Source: Dermacentor variabilis (Eukaryota > Arthropoda > Arachnida > Ixodida > Ixodidae). Taken from it: a stretch of 64,000 nucleotides of DNA. The stretch is from the NCBI RefSeq assembly GCF_050947875.1, contig NC_134572.1:154401105-154465104 (forward strand), written 5' to 3'. The stretch's first letter is position 1, and the number at the start of each line of letters is the position of its first letter. Shown piece after piece: positions 22,621 to 33,609 of this stretch. A program made the position numbers and the translations under genes. The notes beneath the pieces were generated by a model, which had not been told where the DNA came from, did not search any database, and was given only the letters and a program-made list of their open reading frames with translations.

Positions 22621-23160
22621 ATGATTCTGCCTCAATTGATAGCCTCAGAGCCCCTTCACTTTCTTGAGACAACTACAAATGTTTGGTTTCAAGTTCAAGT
22701 TGCATTTTTCTCAACTCTTGGTCTTTCTAGCATTCCTCTCTTTCTCCGTCCTGTGCTTCTCTCTCTCCGTCCCGTTTCTCTTTTCTTTTCAGAAGTTGCA
22801 GACCCATTTCAGTTTCTTCCTGACCAGCCTGTTCAAAAATTACCCGCAATAATTCCAATTTTAGCATTTCCTTGCTTACCTCTAGGCCCTATTACTCACC
22901 AATAATCAGCAATTCTTTTCTCAGCAGTGTACTTAACTCCGTGATTGCTGCTTTACTGCCTTGGTCCTGCTCGCTAAACTTACCAAGGGAAACACAACCT
23001 AGCTAACAATCAACAATCTAGCTTCCCTACTGTTCTAAACAGAAGGACCACAAAATGAAGCCTAGAGAGTCAAAGCAAGAACCATGAACTCACTGCAGAC
23101 ACAGCACCGCGTCGCAACGTCCGTCTCACTGCTGTCAGCCAGTTTTAATGTTTGGGAGGT
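22621..23160. other. 5' region of the outer Gypsy gag, no frame seen
   Basis: Minus-strand sequence between the 5' LTR and the capsid. It is rich in Lys/Glu/Arg codons on the minus strand near 22720-22850, which may be a charged helical N-terminal gag, but stops prevent a reliable call. Confidence 0.4.
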
Positions 23161-23181
23161 CAATCCCACCGATGGCAACCA
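23161..23181 (-). promoter_or_regulatory. Primer-binding-site candidate of the outer Gypsy
   Basis: Seven bases inside the 5' LTR the element strand starts TGGTTGCCATCGGTGGGATT. Its complement ends in CCA and looks like a tRNA acceptor plus T-arm end. The tRNA is not identified. Confidence 0.6.
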
Positions 23182-23188
23182 GTAGTAA

Positions 23189-23833
23189 TGTTTGGAGTCG
23201 GGTATAAAATAGATGGTAGCTGGCCCATGCCGTCGTCAAACTTATCCACGCTGAGGACGTTGTTGAAGTGAAGGACCGCTTCTCATCGAGAAGGAGGAAT
23301 ATGGGCTTTAATACAGTATCTAAACAAGGACGTTGCAGTTCATCAGTCTAGCATGAATGTGTGAGAAAGCACACTGAGGAGCCACGCAACAGCCACTTAA
23401 ATGCACTCTGTCCTCCTTAGATAATTAGGTGAGGGAAAATTTTTGACTAGAGTCATCGTAGCCTTTGAGCGGGAGGGCTTACACACACATAGGTTTACAC
23501 ACGCACAGGTTTCACTGCCCCCACCGAGGTGAGGCAGTCTTCGCAAACTGGGGACTGTGTCTTGATAAGCGCCTGGGATGCTGCCGCTAAATACGTTCCC
23601 TCGGGAACTCCTCCGCTCCCGTCAGACCAGGTCGGTTGTGGCGTGTTCACTAACAAAGCCTGGTTCGTCGACCTCGGATTGTCATAGCTGCGCCGAGGGG
23701 GTGTTGTGTGGCACACCGTCATCCCAACAAAACGAGTCGCCGTGGCAGGTGGAGTCGCTTCGGAAAAGCTCGCCACGCGCGCAGCTGCAGCTAGCTGAGA
23801 AAACTTCATGCCGGCACCTCGCCGTTCCTAACA
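23189..23833 (-). repeat. 5' LTR of the outer Gypsy
   Basis: 645 bp with the same ends as the LTR at 14682-15295. Blocks such as GATGGTAGCTGGCCCATGCC and TACGTTCCCTCGGGAACTCC are shared. The right flank resumes the LINE tail with ATGTATG. Divergence between the LTRs is clearly higher than between the inner LTRs, so this insertion is older than the inner one. Confidence 0.9.
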
Positions 23834-24041
<208 letters not shown>

Positions 24042-24059
24042 TAAATAGTAGCTGGGAGA

Positions 24060-24689
24060 GTATTACACCGTGCGGAGTCGTCGCGCACCCATTTTAAATA
24101 GACCGTGTTCCTCATCGTCTGTGCGGAGGATCGCCAGCCTATTTGAGAGGAAGTCTCTGATGTTTGCTAAGGTTTTCCTACCGCAATGAGTGTCACCTAA
24201 GTTAGCCAGATTGCTCTCATTTTTAACATTATCGAACGCACCTTCAAGGTTGAGAGCAAGAATTGCCCAGTCAAGGTGCGTCGAATAGGTGGGTTGGACA
24301 ATTTCTCAATTTAGTTGAAGATGGATGCCTTGTGAAGACATGTGCGACCTAAAGCCAAACATGGTAATCGCGAAGTATCCATTACTTTCGAGGTACGGTG
24401 AAAGGCAGTCTCTAAGCATGGTTTCCAAGAGTTTTCTTATGCACGAAGTGAGTGATATTTGTATGTGGTAATCTGTGCTAATTTGCTTGCCGGGTTTAGG
24501 GATGAAAGTGACTAATACTGCTTTCCAATCAATTGGGAGTGGTTGGCTGTCACAAATCGCGGTACTGTATTCCAATAGATGCCGATAGGTATCATCCGAC
24601 AGATTTACTAGAAGTGTTACCGTGATATGGTCCAGGCTCGGCGCGGTGCCCCTGCGCATTTTGGCCAGCACCGCAGTCAGATCATGCAT
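24060..24689 (-). pseudogene. LINE-A reverse transcriptase, N-terminal half
   Basis: The open piece (24306-24689) shows LAKMRRGTAPSLDHITVTLL, then TFIPKPGKQISTDYHIQISL, then a GYFAITMFGFRSHMSSQGI segment matching the HTMFGFRERLSTQD of LINE-B. Below 24306 the frame is broken, but FDNV-like and TPHGVILSQLLF motifs can be read, the latter being the usual TPQGAVLSPLLF. The catalytic YADD is at 10961-11230. Fragment of a dead enzyme. Confidence 0.88.
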
Positions 24690-25093
24690 GGCAAGTGAAG
24701 TGTCGAGTTGATCGTTTTGCCTGCCCGCGTATTCCCATGCAGTTCTGTCCGGGACCAGCGTGCGGCATTGGTATTTATCACAAAGAACATCAACTAGCTG
24801 AGAGTTGGTTCATAAAAGCCATGCAAGGCCCGGTAGAGCTATTTCTGTGTTTCTCCTCTGGTTTGCGCAGGGTCGATGAGACTCAGAAAGAGGCGCCATG
24901 CCGCCTTCGAGTTCATCTGCCATCTACCGCATTGCATCATTCTGCCAAGTTTAAGTCGCTGAGTTGCGCCGCGTATTCCACCGCTTGAATACTCAGCTGA
25001 GCTATTCGAAGTTTGAGCTTCCGGTTGGGCTAGTTTGTTTTACTGCCAGTGTTTGGTGAAGCTCGACCTCCCAACGGTGGAGCAGGTGATTGT

Positions 25094-25880
25094 CTACTGC
25101 AGGAATGTCTTCCGTGGTCTGTAGAATTGTCGGACACTTTGAGTTGGTTTCACTAAGCCGTTTCGCCAGTTATGTGTATCCTGCCACTTCCAAAACAAAG
25201 GGAATTGTCTGAGAACGAAAAGCTGTCCAATTTGTGATCTTGGCTTGGCTCCAAGTTCTGCGGGCTGCTTTAGCGGAAATGATGATTTTGAGGAGACAGT
25301 GATTGCTACCGAGCGTCTCATCTCTGTTTTCCCACGTTGCAGAAGACATGTTTTAACCAATGATAGATCCGGGCATGTATTTCGATTTACTCGGTTTACT
25401 AAATTTTCAATTCTAGTCGGTTGCATCGGGTCGGTAAGGAGCGATAGACGGAGAGTGGAGATGAGTTCTGCCAATTTGCGACCTTTGGGGAGTTCGTGGA
25501 CGTAACCCCAGTGGTAGCTGGGGGCGTTAAAATCACCCACGATCACTAGTGGGTGCTTATTCTCTTCTCTAATTCCTTTGTAAAATATTTCGTTGAAGGC
25601 ACTTCGCGTGGATTTGGAGGAACTGTAAACATTAAGAATGCATAAGCTACGGTCTCGTCTTCTGTAAGATACGATGCTGACCATCGTGTATTCATGCCCC
25701 TCGGAGAGATCTAGGTCTATCTGAGGAGCTGTACGTTCCTTATGTACGAGAATAGAGGCGGACGTACCCTCCCTTAAATCAATTGTATCCAGCCAGCTTC
25801 GCCGGACGTCCGGTTTCCTGAAACATTGTGACCGCCGGTATTGAATTTAGTGTCTGCAGGTAGAGGTGCAGAGTGGCCCT
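25094..25880 (-). pseudogene. LINE-A AP-endonuclease domain
   Basis: The open piece (25094-25684) has CILNVYSSSKSTRSAFNEIF, the catalytic VIVGDFNAPSYHWGY (Asp-Asn pair), and LLTDPMQPTRIENLVNR, closely matching LINE-B. The part with the catalytic Glu lies above 25684 in broken frames. The final SDH motif is not visible in this frame. In the intact element this domain nicks DNA to prime reverse transcription. Confidence 0.88.
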
Positions 25881-25929
25881 CTTTTTCCCATCTCTAAAGC
25901 TCCTGCCATTCCATAGGATAATCTCTACT

Positions 25930-27813
25930 TTCTCTTGCTTGGACTTTTTAAGAATGTTTTAGAAATGCTTGCCATCATGAATTATTCTTATCATCCCCAC
26001 TGGGGCCTGCGTGGGAGCGTGAGCAGGCATGGAAGCATCCATTTGATATGCAATGGCTTGCTCCATAGCACCCTCGGATTCGGAGTTTGCCGGGTTACGA
26101 TGAACAATTTTGCGTCGGCGTAGTTCCGACATCTTAATGCTAGCTTTGATTTCCTCTATTTGGGGAGTAAGCCAACTCTGGACGGTCTGAAGTACGCTGG
26201 CCGTGAATATCGGCACGAGACTCTGCTTCAGGTCCTGTATCGCCACCTGAACTGAAAGGTCTACCTGTTTTGGAATAATGTGTTCCACCATGAGTTTGCT
26301 TTGTTCCAATATCGTTTTGTTATGTTCCTCAAGTTTTATTTCCAGCCTGCTAAGACATGTCTCTATCTCCTTCGAAGTGGCCACTATGGTTTGCGAGCCT
26401 GATAGGTCTGAGCCAGACTTCTGTTCCTCATCCGAGATAGTCGAGGCGTGCATAGACTCCGGTTCCGTTTTTAGTGGAGCCTGATTCGCTTTCAGCGGCT
26501 GGTTCTCGAGTTCAAGAGTGGGAATTCATTTTTGCATTATTTATAGCTGTTTGCTAATTTTTATTTCGGAAATGGAGTGAGAAGTGGTAATAGGAGACTG
26601 AGAGGCGACTCCTCACCAACAGCTCATCTTTTGCTGCGGGCTTACTAGTGGGGCGAAATCCCCGGCCTGGAAGGCAGGCAGCTTCGACCTCGGCCCGGCC
26701 TGTTCATAGCTTGGTTTGGGCCGTCCAGTTTTGCTTTGATTTGAGACCCTGTGATTTCTTTACGCCAGTCTTGGGAGCTCTTGGGGGTCTTCCTCGCTTG
26801 TGATTTCCCGGTTGTCCGTGTTTCAACTGGGGTGGAGCGAGCTTCCACGCCTTCCTGAATTTTCCCACTCACTCCGCAGAGCCGGTCAAGTGGTTTTCGC
26901 CACAAATTAGGCATTTTAGTTGGAAGTTGTGCTCCACTGGACCGTTTGGGGTGATATCCACCATTGCACTGCAGTGAATGCACCGCTGATTGTCTGGGTT
27001 GGGGCATGCACCTGATCTGTGGCCCACCGTACCACACCGGTGGCATGGCGGAACCGTCTTCTTATACCTAGTAACGCACTGGCACGTTTTCTGAACAGTA
27101 GGGTATAGATCTTCGAACGCGACGTCTCTTGAAAATCAGCACGGGGACGTCATATGTTCACAGTTTCCGCACGTACAGGGTTTCCTCGTCAATCCATTCG
27201 AGCTTGTGCCGAAGGGATTCCGAAGTTTCGTTGGCTGCAACGCTGACTATGGCTTTGCAAGTTTCTCCAGCAGATTTTAAATATCCGTGAAACGGTATTT
27301 GCCGGTCGTCAGCGTGACGTTCCCGATGAGTTTCGAAGCCAAGGTTTCTGTCTTCACACCCATGACAACGATATTCTGATCCCATACCGGCCACAATAAG
27401 ACACCAGCGCTCGCCGCACAGCCCGTGAGGCCTTGCGCTGCGGTACCAATCCCGCCTGGGCCGAACGCAGCGTGGAGATTCATGGTAATTCTTGGCTTGA
27501 GCACACTGACCAACTCGTACGGCCGGATCCGAGGTGTTTGTGTCGGCTTCCACGGCGCCAGCTGCCCTCCTTGCCTTGGGCAGCCGGAGGCGGCACCAGC
27601 TGCGGAAGCCAATCCTGGTTTGTGAGTTTGTTGACAGGACCCGGTCGCCGATCCTCGTGGCTTCATCCTAGCAAGCTTCTCTTGCAGTTCGCGAACAATG
27701 ATCTGAATATACTCATCTCATCCGGGCATATGGTCCTGCCGTGCTTCCGCGACCAAAAGTTCAATCCACTCCATTGTGCTGGGGCCATACCCTGCCTTTG
27801 CGACCACCGCCAT
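25930..27813 (-). pseudogene. LINE-A ORF1 (gag-like, zinc knuckles, coiled coil)
   Basis: The start at 27813 reads MAVVAKAGYGPSTMEWIEL, interrupted by one stop near residue 32. An open piece (27277-27666) contains LLWPVWDQNIVVMGVKTETL, the conserved ORF1 core also found in LINE-B (IWPAWDQNIIIIGIK). Cys/His-rich nucleocapsid sequence lies in broken frames around 26890-27060. The C-terminal piece (25959-26453) has a helical EIETCLSRLEIKLEEHNKTI segment, a likely coiled coil. ORF1 proteins package LINE RNA. Confidence 0.8.
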
Positions 27814-27864
27814 GGCTAAGGAGCCGGCGTTCGCCTCGCCGGCGCCTCGCCGACGTTGGGCTTA

Positions 27865-28394
27865 AGCCTGTTTCACATGCAAGCGAAAATGCTCGCGAAT
27901 CCTGCCGCCACGCCGCAGAAATCTGTTTCGAGCAGCGGCGGCGGTACTAGCGTCGGGAGCGGCAAGGGTCGGGCAAGTTGGAATTTCATCGCAGAGGCAA
28001 AGCGGCTGCATCGCTTCCGAACGGGCCGCCGCGACACGTGACCAGTGGAGGACTAGTGCGGGAAATCCTGCGCATAGGACGATGTTTATTTACTTGCTAA
28101 ACGTAGTACGGGCAACATGCCGAAAGCTTTTCAACGAATTGTTAATTGCTAAGCGCAGGATATGTATCTATAAAATAAAAATTTTAGAGGCAGGGACAAA
28201 GGAATGTTTGTGTTGGTAGTCGCAAAATACGGAAACAGGCTGAAAATCCCGTGTTTTTTGCCACCAACATTGCTATTCGCAGCGGCGGAAAACGCGCAGC
28301 GGTAATGCATGTAAAACAAAACCTCGCGAAAAGCTTTGCAGCACCGAGCCGCTGCTCGCTCCACTCGCTCAGTCGCTTGCATGTGAAACAGGCT
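27865..28394. mobile_element. PIF/Harbinger-type MITE, 530 bp
   Basis: The ends are perfect 22-bp inverted repeats starting AGCCTGTTTCACATGCAAGC (27865-27886 and, inverted, 28373-28394). Each end is flanked by TTA (27862-27864 and 28395-28397). A 3-bp TTA duplication is typical of PIF/Harbinger transposons. No transposase frame is present, so this is a non-autonomous copy. It sits directly next to the 5' end of LINE-A. Confidence 0.88.
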
Positions 28395-29244
28395 TTAGTT
28401 GAGCTCTGCCACGGCGTGAGTTCAATCAGTCGTAACTTGCCGAATAAAAAGCCCAGCTGGATAATTAGCGTATCCAGAGGTTCCTGACGAAGACGCTGAG
28501 ACCAGTTTCGAGTGGATGTCGGACAAATTTCCGCGACCCTTATCAATTTCCGACGGAGCCAACGTAACATGCGTTCGACCACCACGCCGAGGGCCCGCGT
28601 TTTCATCTGTGTTTGCGTCTCGTGAATGCTTTGTCGCTTTTAATCTAATGTAGGTATCTTCTCAAAAAGTATGCTGAAATTGGCCGCTAAGACGACTCTA
28701 TCATTACGCCGAGTTTCATTCACTTCTCAGTATTAGTTACTTCACAGTGAAGCTCTAAACCTTACAGAATTCCCGTGTGCGGTCAATACGTGGCCGTCTA
28801 AGGAGGGATTATTGTTACAGAAAACGGTTGTAACTCTTTTTTATCAAAACTGTCCCGGAAAAAAATTGTATGGCGATTAGCCGCTAAGACGAATCTAACA
28901 TTACGCCGAGTTTCAAGAAATTTTCATAATAACGTAGTTCACAGTGCAGTCGTAAATGTTGTGAAATTTCCGTCTGCCATGCGGCGGGACTTGCACAACT
29001 GACTACATGAAATATCATTCCGCAGTCAAAAGAAGTTTGTGTCCTTGAATAATAATAATATTAATACGTTTCTATCATTAATAATATGATATGTTTCTTT
29101 TTTACTTTTGCCTTCCGTCATTGTTAAAAAAAGTAATTAGCTGACTAAATTATTGAATGAAAAGCAATACCTTCATAAAGAAGTAGAGTATATTAAGAAA
29201 TCTCTAGATTATTTCCTTCCATGATGATGAAATTAAATTTAATG
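28395..29244. other. No gene; contains a diverged two-unit tandem repeat
   Basis: Two units start GCCGCTAAGACGA at 28683 and 28880, 197 bp apart, and share CATTACGCCGAGTTTCA, TTCACAGTG and a CCGT(G/C)TGC block. Together they cover about 28683-29000. Nothing else is recognisable in this stretch. Confidence 0.65.
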
Positions 29245-29365
29245 AAATTCTGGGGTTTATGATTATGAGGAACGCCGTACTGGGGGACTCCAGAAGTTTA
29301 TAACACCTAGGGGTCTTTAACGTGCCCCCAATGCGCCGGATATGGGCGTCTTCCATGAAGATGAC
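29245..29365 (-). mobile_element. SINE fragment
   Basis: Reverse complement of the SINE 3' half: TTATGAGGAACGCCGTACTG, then GGGGGACTCCAG, then GTCTTTAACGTGC. The tRNA-like head is missing. A GAGT microsatellite follows at once. Confidence 0.8.
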
Positions 29366-29368
29366 TGA

Positions 29369-29482
29369 GAGTGAGTGAGTGAGTGAGTGAGTGAGTGAGT
29401 GAGTGAGTGAGTGAGTGAGTGAGTGAGTGAGTGAGTGAGTGAGTGAGCGAGCGAGCGAGCGAGCGAGCGAGTGAGTGAGTGA
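29369..29482. repeat. (GAGT)n microsatellite with GAGC block
   Basis: About 28 tetranucleotide units, with a run of seven GAGC near 29446-29470. Confidence 0.95.
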
Positions 29483-29702
29483 AAGTACTTTGCTGTAAAT
29501 TTTTCTCCGCTCTATAGGAAGTGCGAGAGACGTGAAAAGTACCACGTGGCTAAGCACTTGTGCGCCAGGACATTATTGTCTACAAACATGCTTCGAACGA
29601 GCGATCGATGCTTCATGCCGACATGGGGCATGAAGCACCGCCTGCAGGGTGGTGTCCCCTTTCCACGAAACCATGGGCTTTCGATACGTACAAGGCCCTC
29701 GG

Positions 29703-29884
29703 GGTCGCGGGATCGAATCCCGGCCACGGCGGCCGAATTTTGATCGGGGCGAAATGCGAAAACGCCTGTGTACTTAGGTTTCGGTGCTCGGTAAAGAACC
29801 CCAGGTGGACCAAATTATTCCGGAGTCCCCCACTACGGCATACCTCATAAACAGATCTTGGTTTTGGCACGTAAAACCCCATGT
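29703..29884 (+). mobile_element. SINE copy, 5'-truncated
   Basis: B-box GGGATCGAATCCC at about 29710, AAAGAACCCCAGGTGGACCA and TTTTGGCACGTAAAACCCC are all present. The A box is absent and the tail is very short. No clear target duplication. Confidence 0.9.
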
Positions 29885-30363
29885 TCTATTTTCCTACTCC
29901 TTGCACTCCTTGGTTTATTAGTGCGAAAGTAGGGTAGCGTTGTGCGAGGCAACGACATTTTGCCTGCGAAGTATCAAATAATCGCTATCTGATCGTAAAA
30001 CCGATCCCAAGTGTATCCTGTGACTAGTGCCTAACTGTAGCTTATAATTTTTGACCGTTGCGACCTTCCATCTTTACAATGAAGACACCGAAATGACAAA
30101 GACTTACACTTGACGCCGGGGCCATCGAAGTTTTCTACAAGCATGCGGGCTTCGCTTATTGCAAACCCAACACAAAGCAGTGGAATCTAGGTGTGCAACA
30201 GCGCCGTAGTATCACTCTTTTCATATCTGGCGCATGTTCTTCGGAGTCTGTAGGAGTAAGCGTAGATATTTCATTGAAAACAATCTCAATGATTGTGCAA
30301 AAAGAAGTTCGTTAGGTGTTCGGGAACACGCTTGCAACTTTTCAACTGCCGTTTTGAATTCCG
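29885..30363. other. No feature seen between two SINE copies
   Basis: Neither a convincing frame nor a known repeat end could be found on either strand. Confidence 0.5.
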
Positions 30364-30588
30364 GAATTTGATGAGATACGCTGTAGTGGGGGTCTCCAGT
30401 ATAATTTTGACCACCAGGAGACCTTTAACGTGCCCCCAATGCACGGGACACGGTCGTTTTCGCATCTCGCACCCCCCACCCCCGCGAAAAAAAAAAAGAT
30501 GCGGCTGACGTGGCCGGGATTAGATACGGCGTCCTTGTGCTTAAGCAGCGCAACACCACAGCCGCTGATGCACCGCGGTGGGTCAATA
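30364..30588 (-). mobile_element. SINE copy, near full length
   Basis: On the minus strand the head reads GCATCAGCGGCTGTGGTG (A box region), then a decayed B box, then AACGACCGTGT and the conserved body ending CTCATCAAATT. A run of about 11 A and a C-rich stretch disturb the middle. Decayed copy. Confidence 0.75.
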
Positions 30589-30769
30589 AACAGCTGCAAA
30601 AAAGCGTTTATGCCACAAAACAAGCACCTACAAATTTGAGTTATAAAACTAACCTATACCTAGCTAAATATTGGCACTGCAAAGGTACATTGAATTGCCG
30701 AGGACAACTGCAAATAATATAGCATCGGCCACATCCACCAATTGCGTATTTTTTAAACGTTGGTTAAGT

Positions 30770-30869
30770 TATCTTAACTACCCAGTACCCAGGAAGCGGG
30801 GCACTGGGGGTTAGTCTCCCAACCCACGCCATCAAGGACATAATAAAGTTTTATCTCTCTCTCTCTCCA
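30770..30869 (+). mobile_element. 3' end of an unidentified element with (TC)n tail
   Basis: Ends ATAATAAAGTTTTATCTCTC and more TC units, i.e. AATAAA followed by a short simple tail. The same architecture, AATAAATTATCTCTCTC, occurs inverted at 59850. The family is not identified. Confidence 0.4.
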
Positions 30870-31120
30870 TCAAACGATTTCACGACGAGTTTCACTGCGC
30901 CACAACTGGCGCCAAACATGCCAACAGCAGTAGTCCATGCCGGGCAGAATGGCAACTAAGGTAAGATTAGTTTTGTGCTTGCACGGTGAATAATATGCTT
31001 AGCCCTCCAAATCAAAACGGAAGGACGTGACCTGCAGCAAAGGAGGTGTGTGTCCCTATGTATGTGTGTGTGTTTTGTCAATTGATGCTAACGCACCGAT
31101 GCGTTGCGCTCATACACTTG

Positions 31121-31126
31121 TCAGTC
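31121..31126 (+). promoter_or_regulatory. Possible initiator (TCAGTC) of the ANL gene
   Basis: TCAGT(C/T) is a common arthropod initiator and lies 47 bases upstream of the ATG at 31173. No TATA box is seen at the proper distance. Weak evidence; the true transcription start may be elsewhere. Confidence 0.25.
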
Positions 31127-31172
31127 AACTATAGTAGTCACAGCGCATCCTAAACTCAGCATACTTCCAAAG

Positions 31173-31286
31173 ATGGCCTCCCCGCTCAAGAGCTGCATCG
31201 ATCCGGCCGAATACCCGCTCGACACCCGAAGGAACTTCGGAGAGTACATGGTTCAGCATCTCAGGCGCCACGCAGGCTCAAAACTG
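31173..31286 (+). CDS. ANL-superfamily acyl-CoA synthetase / luciferase-like gene, exon 1
   Basis: The ATG (AAAGATGG context, A at -3) opens 38 codons starting MASPLKSCIDPAEYPLDTRR and ending in GSKL. The sequence then meets a consensus donor, CTG|GTGAGA, in phase 0. The exon holds the short N-terminal segment before the adenylate-forming domain, with NFGEYMVQHLRRHAGSKL matching the first helix of 4-coumarate-CoA-ligase / firefly-luciferase-like acyl-CoA synthetases. These enzymes activate carboxylic acids with ATP and join them to CoA, often in peroxisomes or cytosol. The exact substrate cannot be told. Confidence rests on fit with exon 2. Confidence 0.75.
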
Positions 31287-32786
31287 GTGAGAAAACAAAG
31301 GGCCAACGTTTACATGTATAAAAGCCCTTTGCCGAAATATACCTCAGTACTACAATATTGACCTAGAACACGAATTCTTTAGGACAACTCAGAATCACTC
31401 CAAGGTGACATACGCAATTGTACTTTTGTGAGCTAATGAAATTCTAACAGGTTAGATCTAACTAGAACGCGTTATTTGTTTCAAATATCGCCAGTTAAGG
31501 CCATTTCCGCGGGATTTTGTCCTCTAGGCTTAGTATGAATCTTGCATCAAATTTGTTCGCTGGACAAATATCCGTGCGAAGTCCTACTATCACGCTTTAG
31601 CTTTTCAGATCTGGTCTATACTTTCTATCAATGCGTTCGTGTTTCAGTTCACAATTGTTCACACATGCGCATGGAAGCATTACTGCCGTCTATAACTTGC
31701 TATCAAGATATTATTGAACATTCCGTGGCACATGCACTGTCCCTTAAGAAGTAAATAGCTATTACTGAACAAACTGAAACCTATTAGTCATGTCAATTGG
31801 AAATCTTCATCAGTCGCTCTTGCAGTAACTGCGGTAAAGGGGCCTCTCCATGGTTTTGCAAAAAAAAATTTATCGCATTTGATGCCCAGTGTCAACCCAT
31901 GCGAAGAATAAATTTTACATCTGTATCAATTTAATACGTTATTTCAACGCGCCTGTGTTTGCTTTCGCCAAAGGGTGACTTTGCTTACAGGAAGCATTAG
32001 TTCGGAACCAACTAGGTTTCATCTAGTGAAATACAAATGTACGAAACACAATGCTCTCATTACGCAAATGTTCCACAGATTTGAAGGAAATTCGTTCCAC
32101 GTATATAGACGTTTATTGAGGTCAACGAAAAGCATAACTCTGTTTGCTCTCCGGCTAGCTAAATCACTGTCATCGAGCAGGATCTTAAACGCTGTAATGC
32201 TAAAATACCAGTTTCACATGAAAAAGAAAATAAATTTGTTCACAATAACAGACGTGCAGAGAGCGTTAGTACAAAAAGCTATTAGAAGTTATTTTTGTTA
32301 TACCATAATTAGAAATGCAGTAATTTATTGCACGTAATTGGTTTCCTTAGCCATCCACGACTGCGGCGAGAACTCTGTCCACCGTACCAAAAGAAAAAAA
32401 GAAAGCTATAAGTTACGTGTTAGGATGCCGCCACCTAAATCTGAATTTTGAAGTATCAGAACAACTAAGCAGATATATGTCGGTTATTTCTTCGTCAAGC
32501 AAATTCATATTTTCTCGAACACTTACATGGCGTAGCCAGGAGCATGCTGCTTTGGACTTCTCTAGTTGGAGCCTGGTTATCACTACCTACCTCGCACTGG
32601 ATTGTTCCAACCAATCGGCTACACTAAGAAGTTGTCTCAGATATGATGCAACGATCGCGCGAGAATGGAGCAAAACACCGTAGCCAGCCAGTGAACCACT
32701 GAGAAGTGGCGTTGTGCCCCTTCCGGTGGCAGCCTTCTCACTTTTCCTTTTCTGCCATGTGTATATAGTAGATATGTTTCGAATTC

Positions 32787-32787
32787 A

Positions 32788-32845
<58 letters not shown>
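32787..32845. repeat. (AAT)n microsatellite in the intron
   Basis: About 19 uninterrupted AAT units. The SINEs here have ATT-type tails, but no SINE body is attached. Confidence 0.95.
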
Positions 32846-33297
32846 GTTCTAGGAGTGCACCTTGTTCCAGGGCACATGTGCCCTGGTTAGTTCATGAACA
32901 ACAAATTCGCGATGTGGTTCTTGCAGCACAAACCGCAGCATCAAACGCTTTTATTTGAAGTTCGTTGTTGCTTTACTGCATCTGACGTGGTAAGTCCACC
33001 AAATAAAAACTGCAATGGAGTAAAGGGGATGCATCGTCAGGCCTTAACATGTTATACTGTGATTCATTCAAGCTTAGCTCCGCTATGCAGTCATCACGCA
33101 GTGCTGAATCCACTGAATGTAACGCACTCGAATCATGAAATTTCCTTGTTTATTCATAGCGCATTTTTATTCAATGCAACCTAGCACTGGTAGCATTGAA
33201 ATGCCTTTTCAGAAAGGATTACCTTACCAAAAACTTTCCTCTTTAGAAGAAACAAAGCATCATTCGCCAATGTCCAAATAAGTTTTCTGTCTCCTCA

Positions 33298-33592
33298 TCA
33301 TCATCATAATCAGCCTGGTTACGCCCGCTGCAGGGCAAAGGCCTCTCCCATATTTCTCCAAACACCAGCCACGTACTTATTGTGGCCCTGTTGTCCCTGC
33401 AAACTTCGTAATCTCATCCCCCACCAAACTTTCTGCCGTTCCCTGCTACGCTTCGCTTCCCTTGGAATCCAGTCTGTAACCCCTAATGACCATTGGTTAT
33501 CTTCCCTCCTGATTACATGTCCTCCCATGTCATTTCTTTTTCTTGATTTCCACTAAGATGTCATTAACTCGCGTGTGTTCCATCGCCCCTCA
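33298..33592 (-). mobile_element. RTE 3' fragment in the intron
   Basis: Antisense to the gene. Starts with the ATCATCATC tail side and runs through the same sequence as 7876-8160 (AGCCTGGTTACGCCCGCTGC, CCTGCTACGCTTC, TCCCTTGGAATCCAGTC, TGTCATTAACTCGCG). It breaks off near 33592, leaving fewer than 20 bases to the splice acceptor at 33609. Confidence 0.92.
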
Positions 33593-33609
33593 CATTCTTC
33601 GCTAATCAG

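Larger units (their letters stand above)
14682..23833 (-). mobile_element. Outer Ty3/Gypsy element with integrase before reverse transcriptase (Gmr1-like order)
   Basis: LTRs lie at both ends (TGTTAGG...CCAAACA on the element strand). Reading the minus strand from 23.2 kb down, the order is SCAN-like capsid, CCHC zinc knuckle, protease-like region, integrase zinc and core domains, integrase C-terminus, reverse transcriptase, RNase H, 3' LTR. Ordinary Gypsy elements place integrase last; integrase before reverse transcriptase is the mark of Gmr1-like elements. The integrase C-terminus runs directly into the linker before reverse transcriptase with FSDRPGKTELITHEIELT. The element is broken by stops, has lost the protease Asp, and is interrupted by the inner Gypsy. 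Without the inner element it is about 6.3 kb. Confidence 0.85.
24042..27864 (-). mobile_element. LINE-A, 5' segment (ORF1, endonuclease, start of reverse transcriptase)
   Basis: Minus-strand I-group LINE. From high to low coordinates it has ORF1 with zinc knuckles, an AP-type endonuclease and the reverse transcriptase up to residues LSQLLFN, where the CR1/Jockey-type LINE has been inserted. The residues that should follow are at 11234. ORF1 starts at an ATG at 27813. The 5' end lies between 27813 and the MITE at 27865; whether it extended further is unknown. Confidence 0.85.
31287..33609 (+). other. Intron 1 of the ANL gene
   Basis: Starts GTGAGA and ends TTCGCTAATCAG. The intron is 2323 bp and holds an (AAT)n tract and an antisense RTE fragment that ends close to the acceptor. 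No other gene is visible; the small open frames in it lack motifs. Phase 0 on both sides. Confidence 0.7.
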
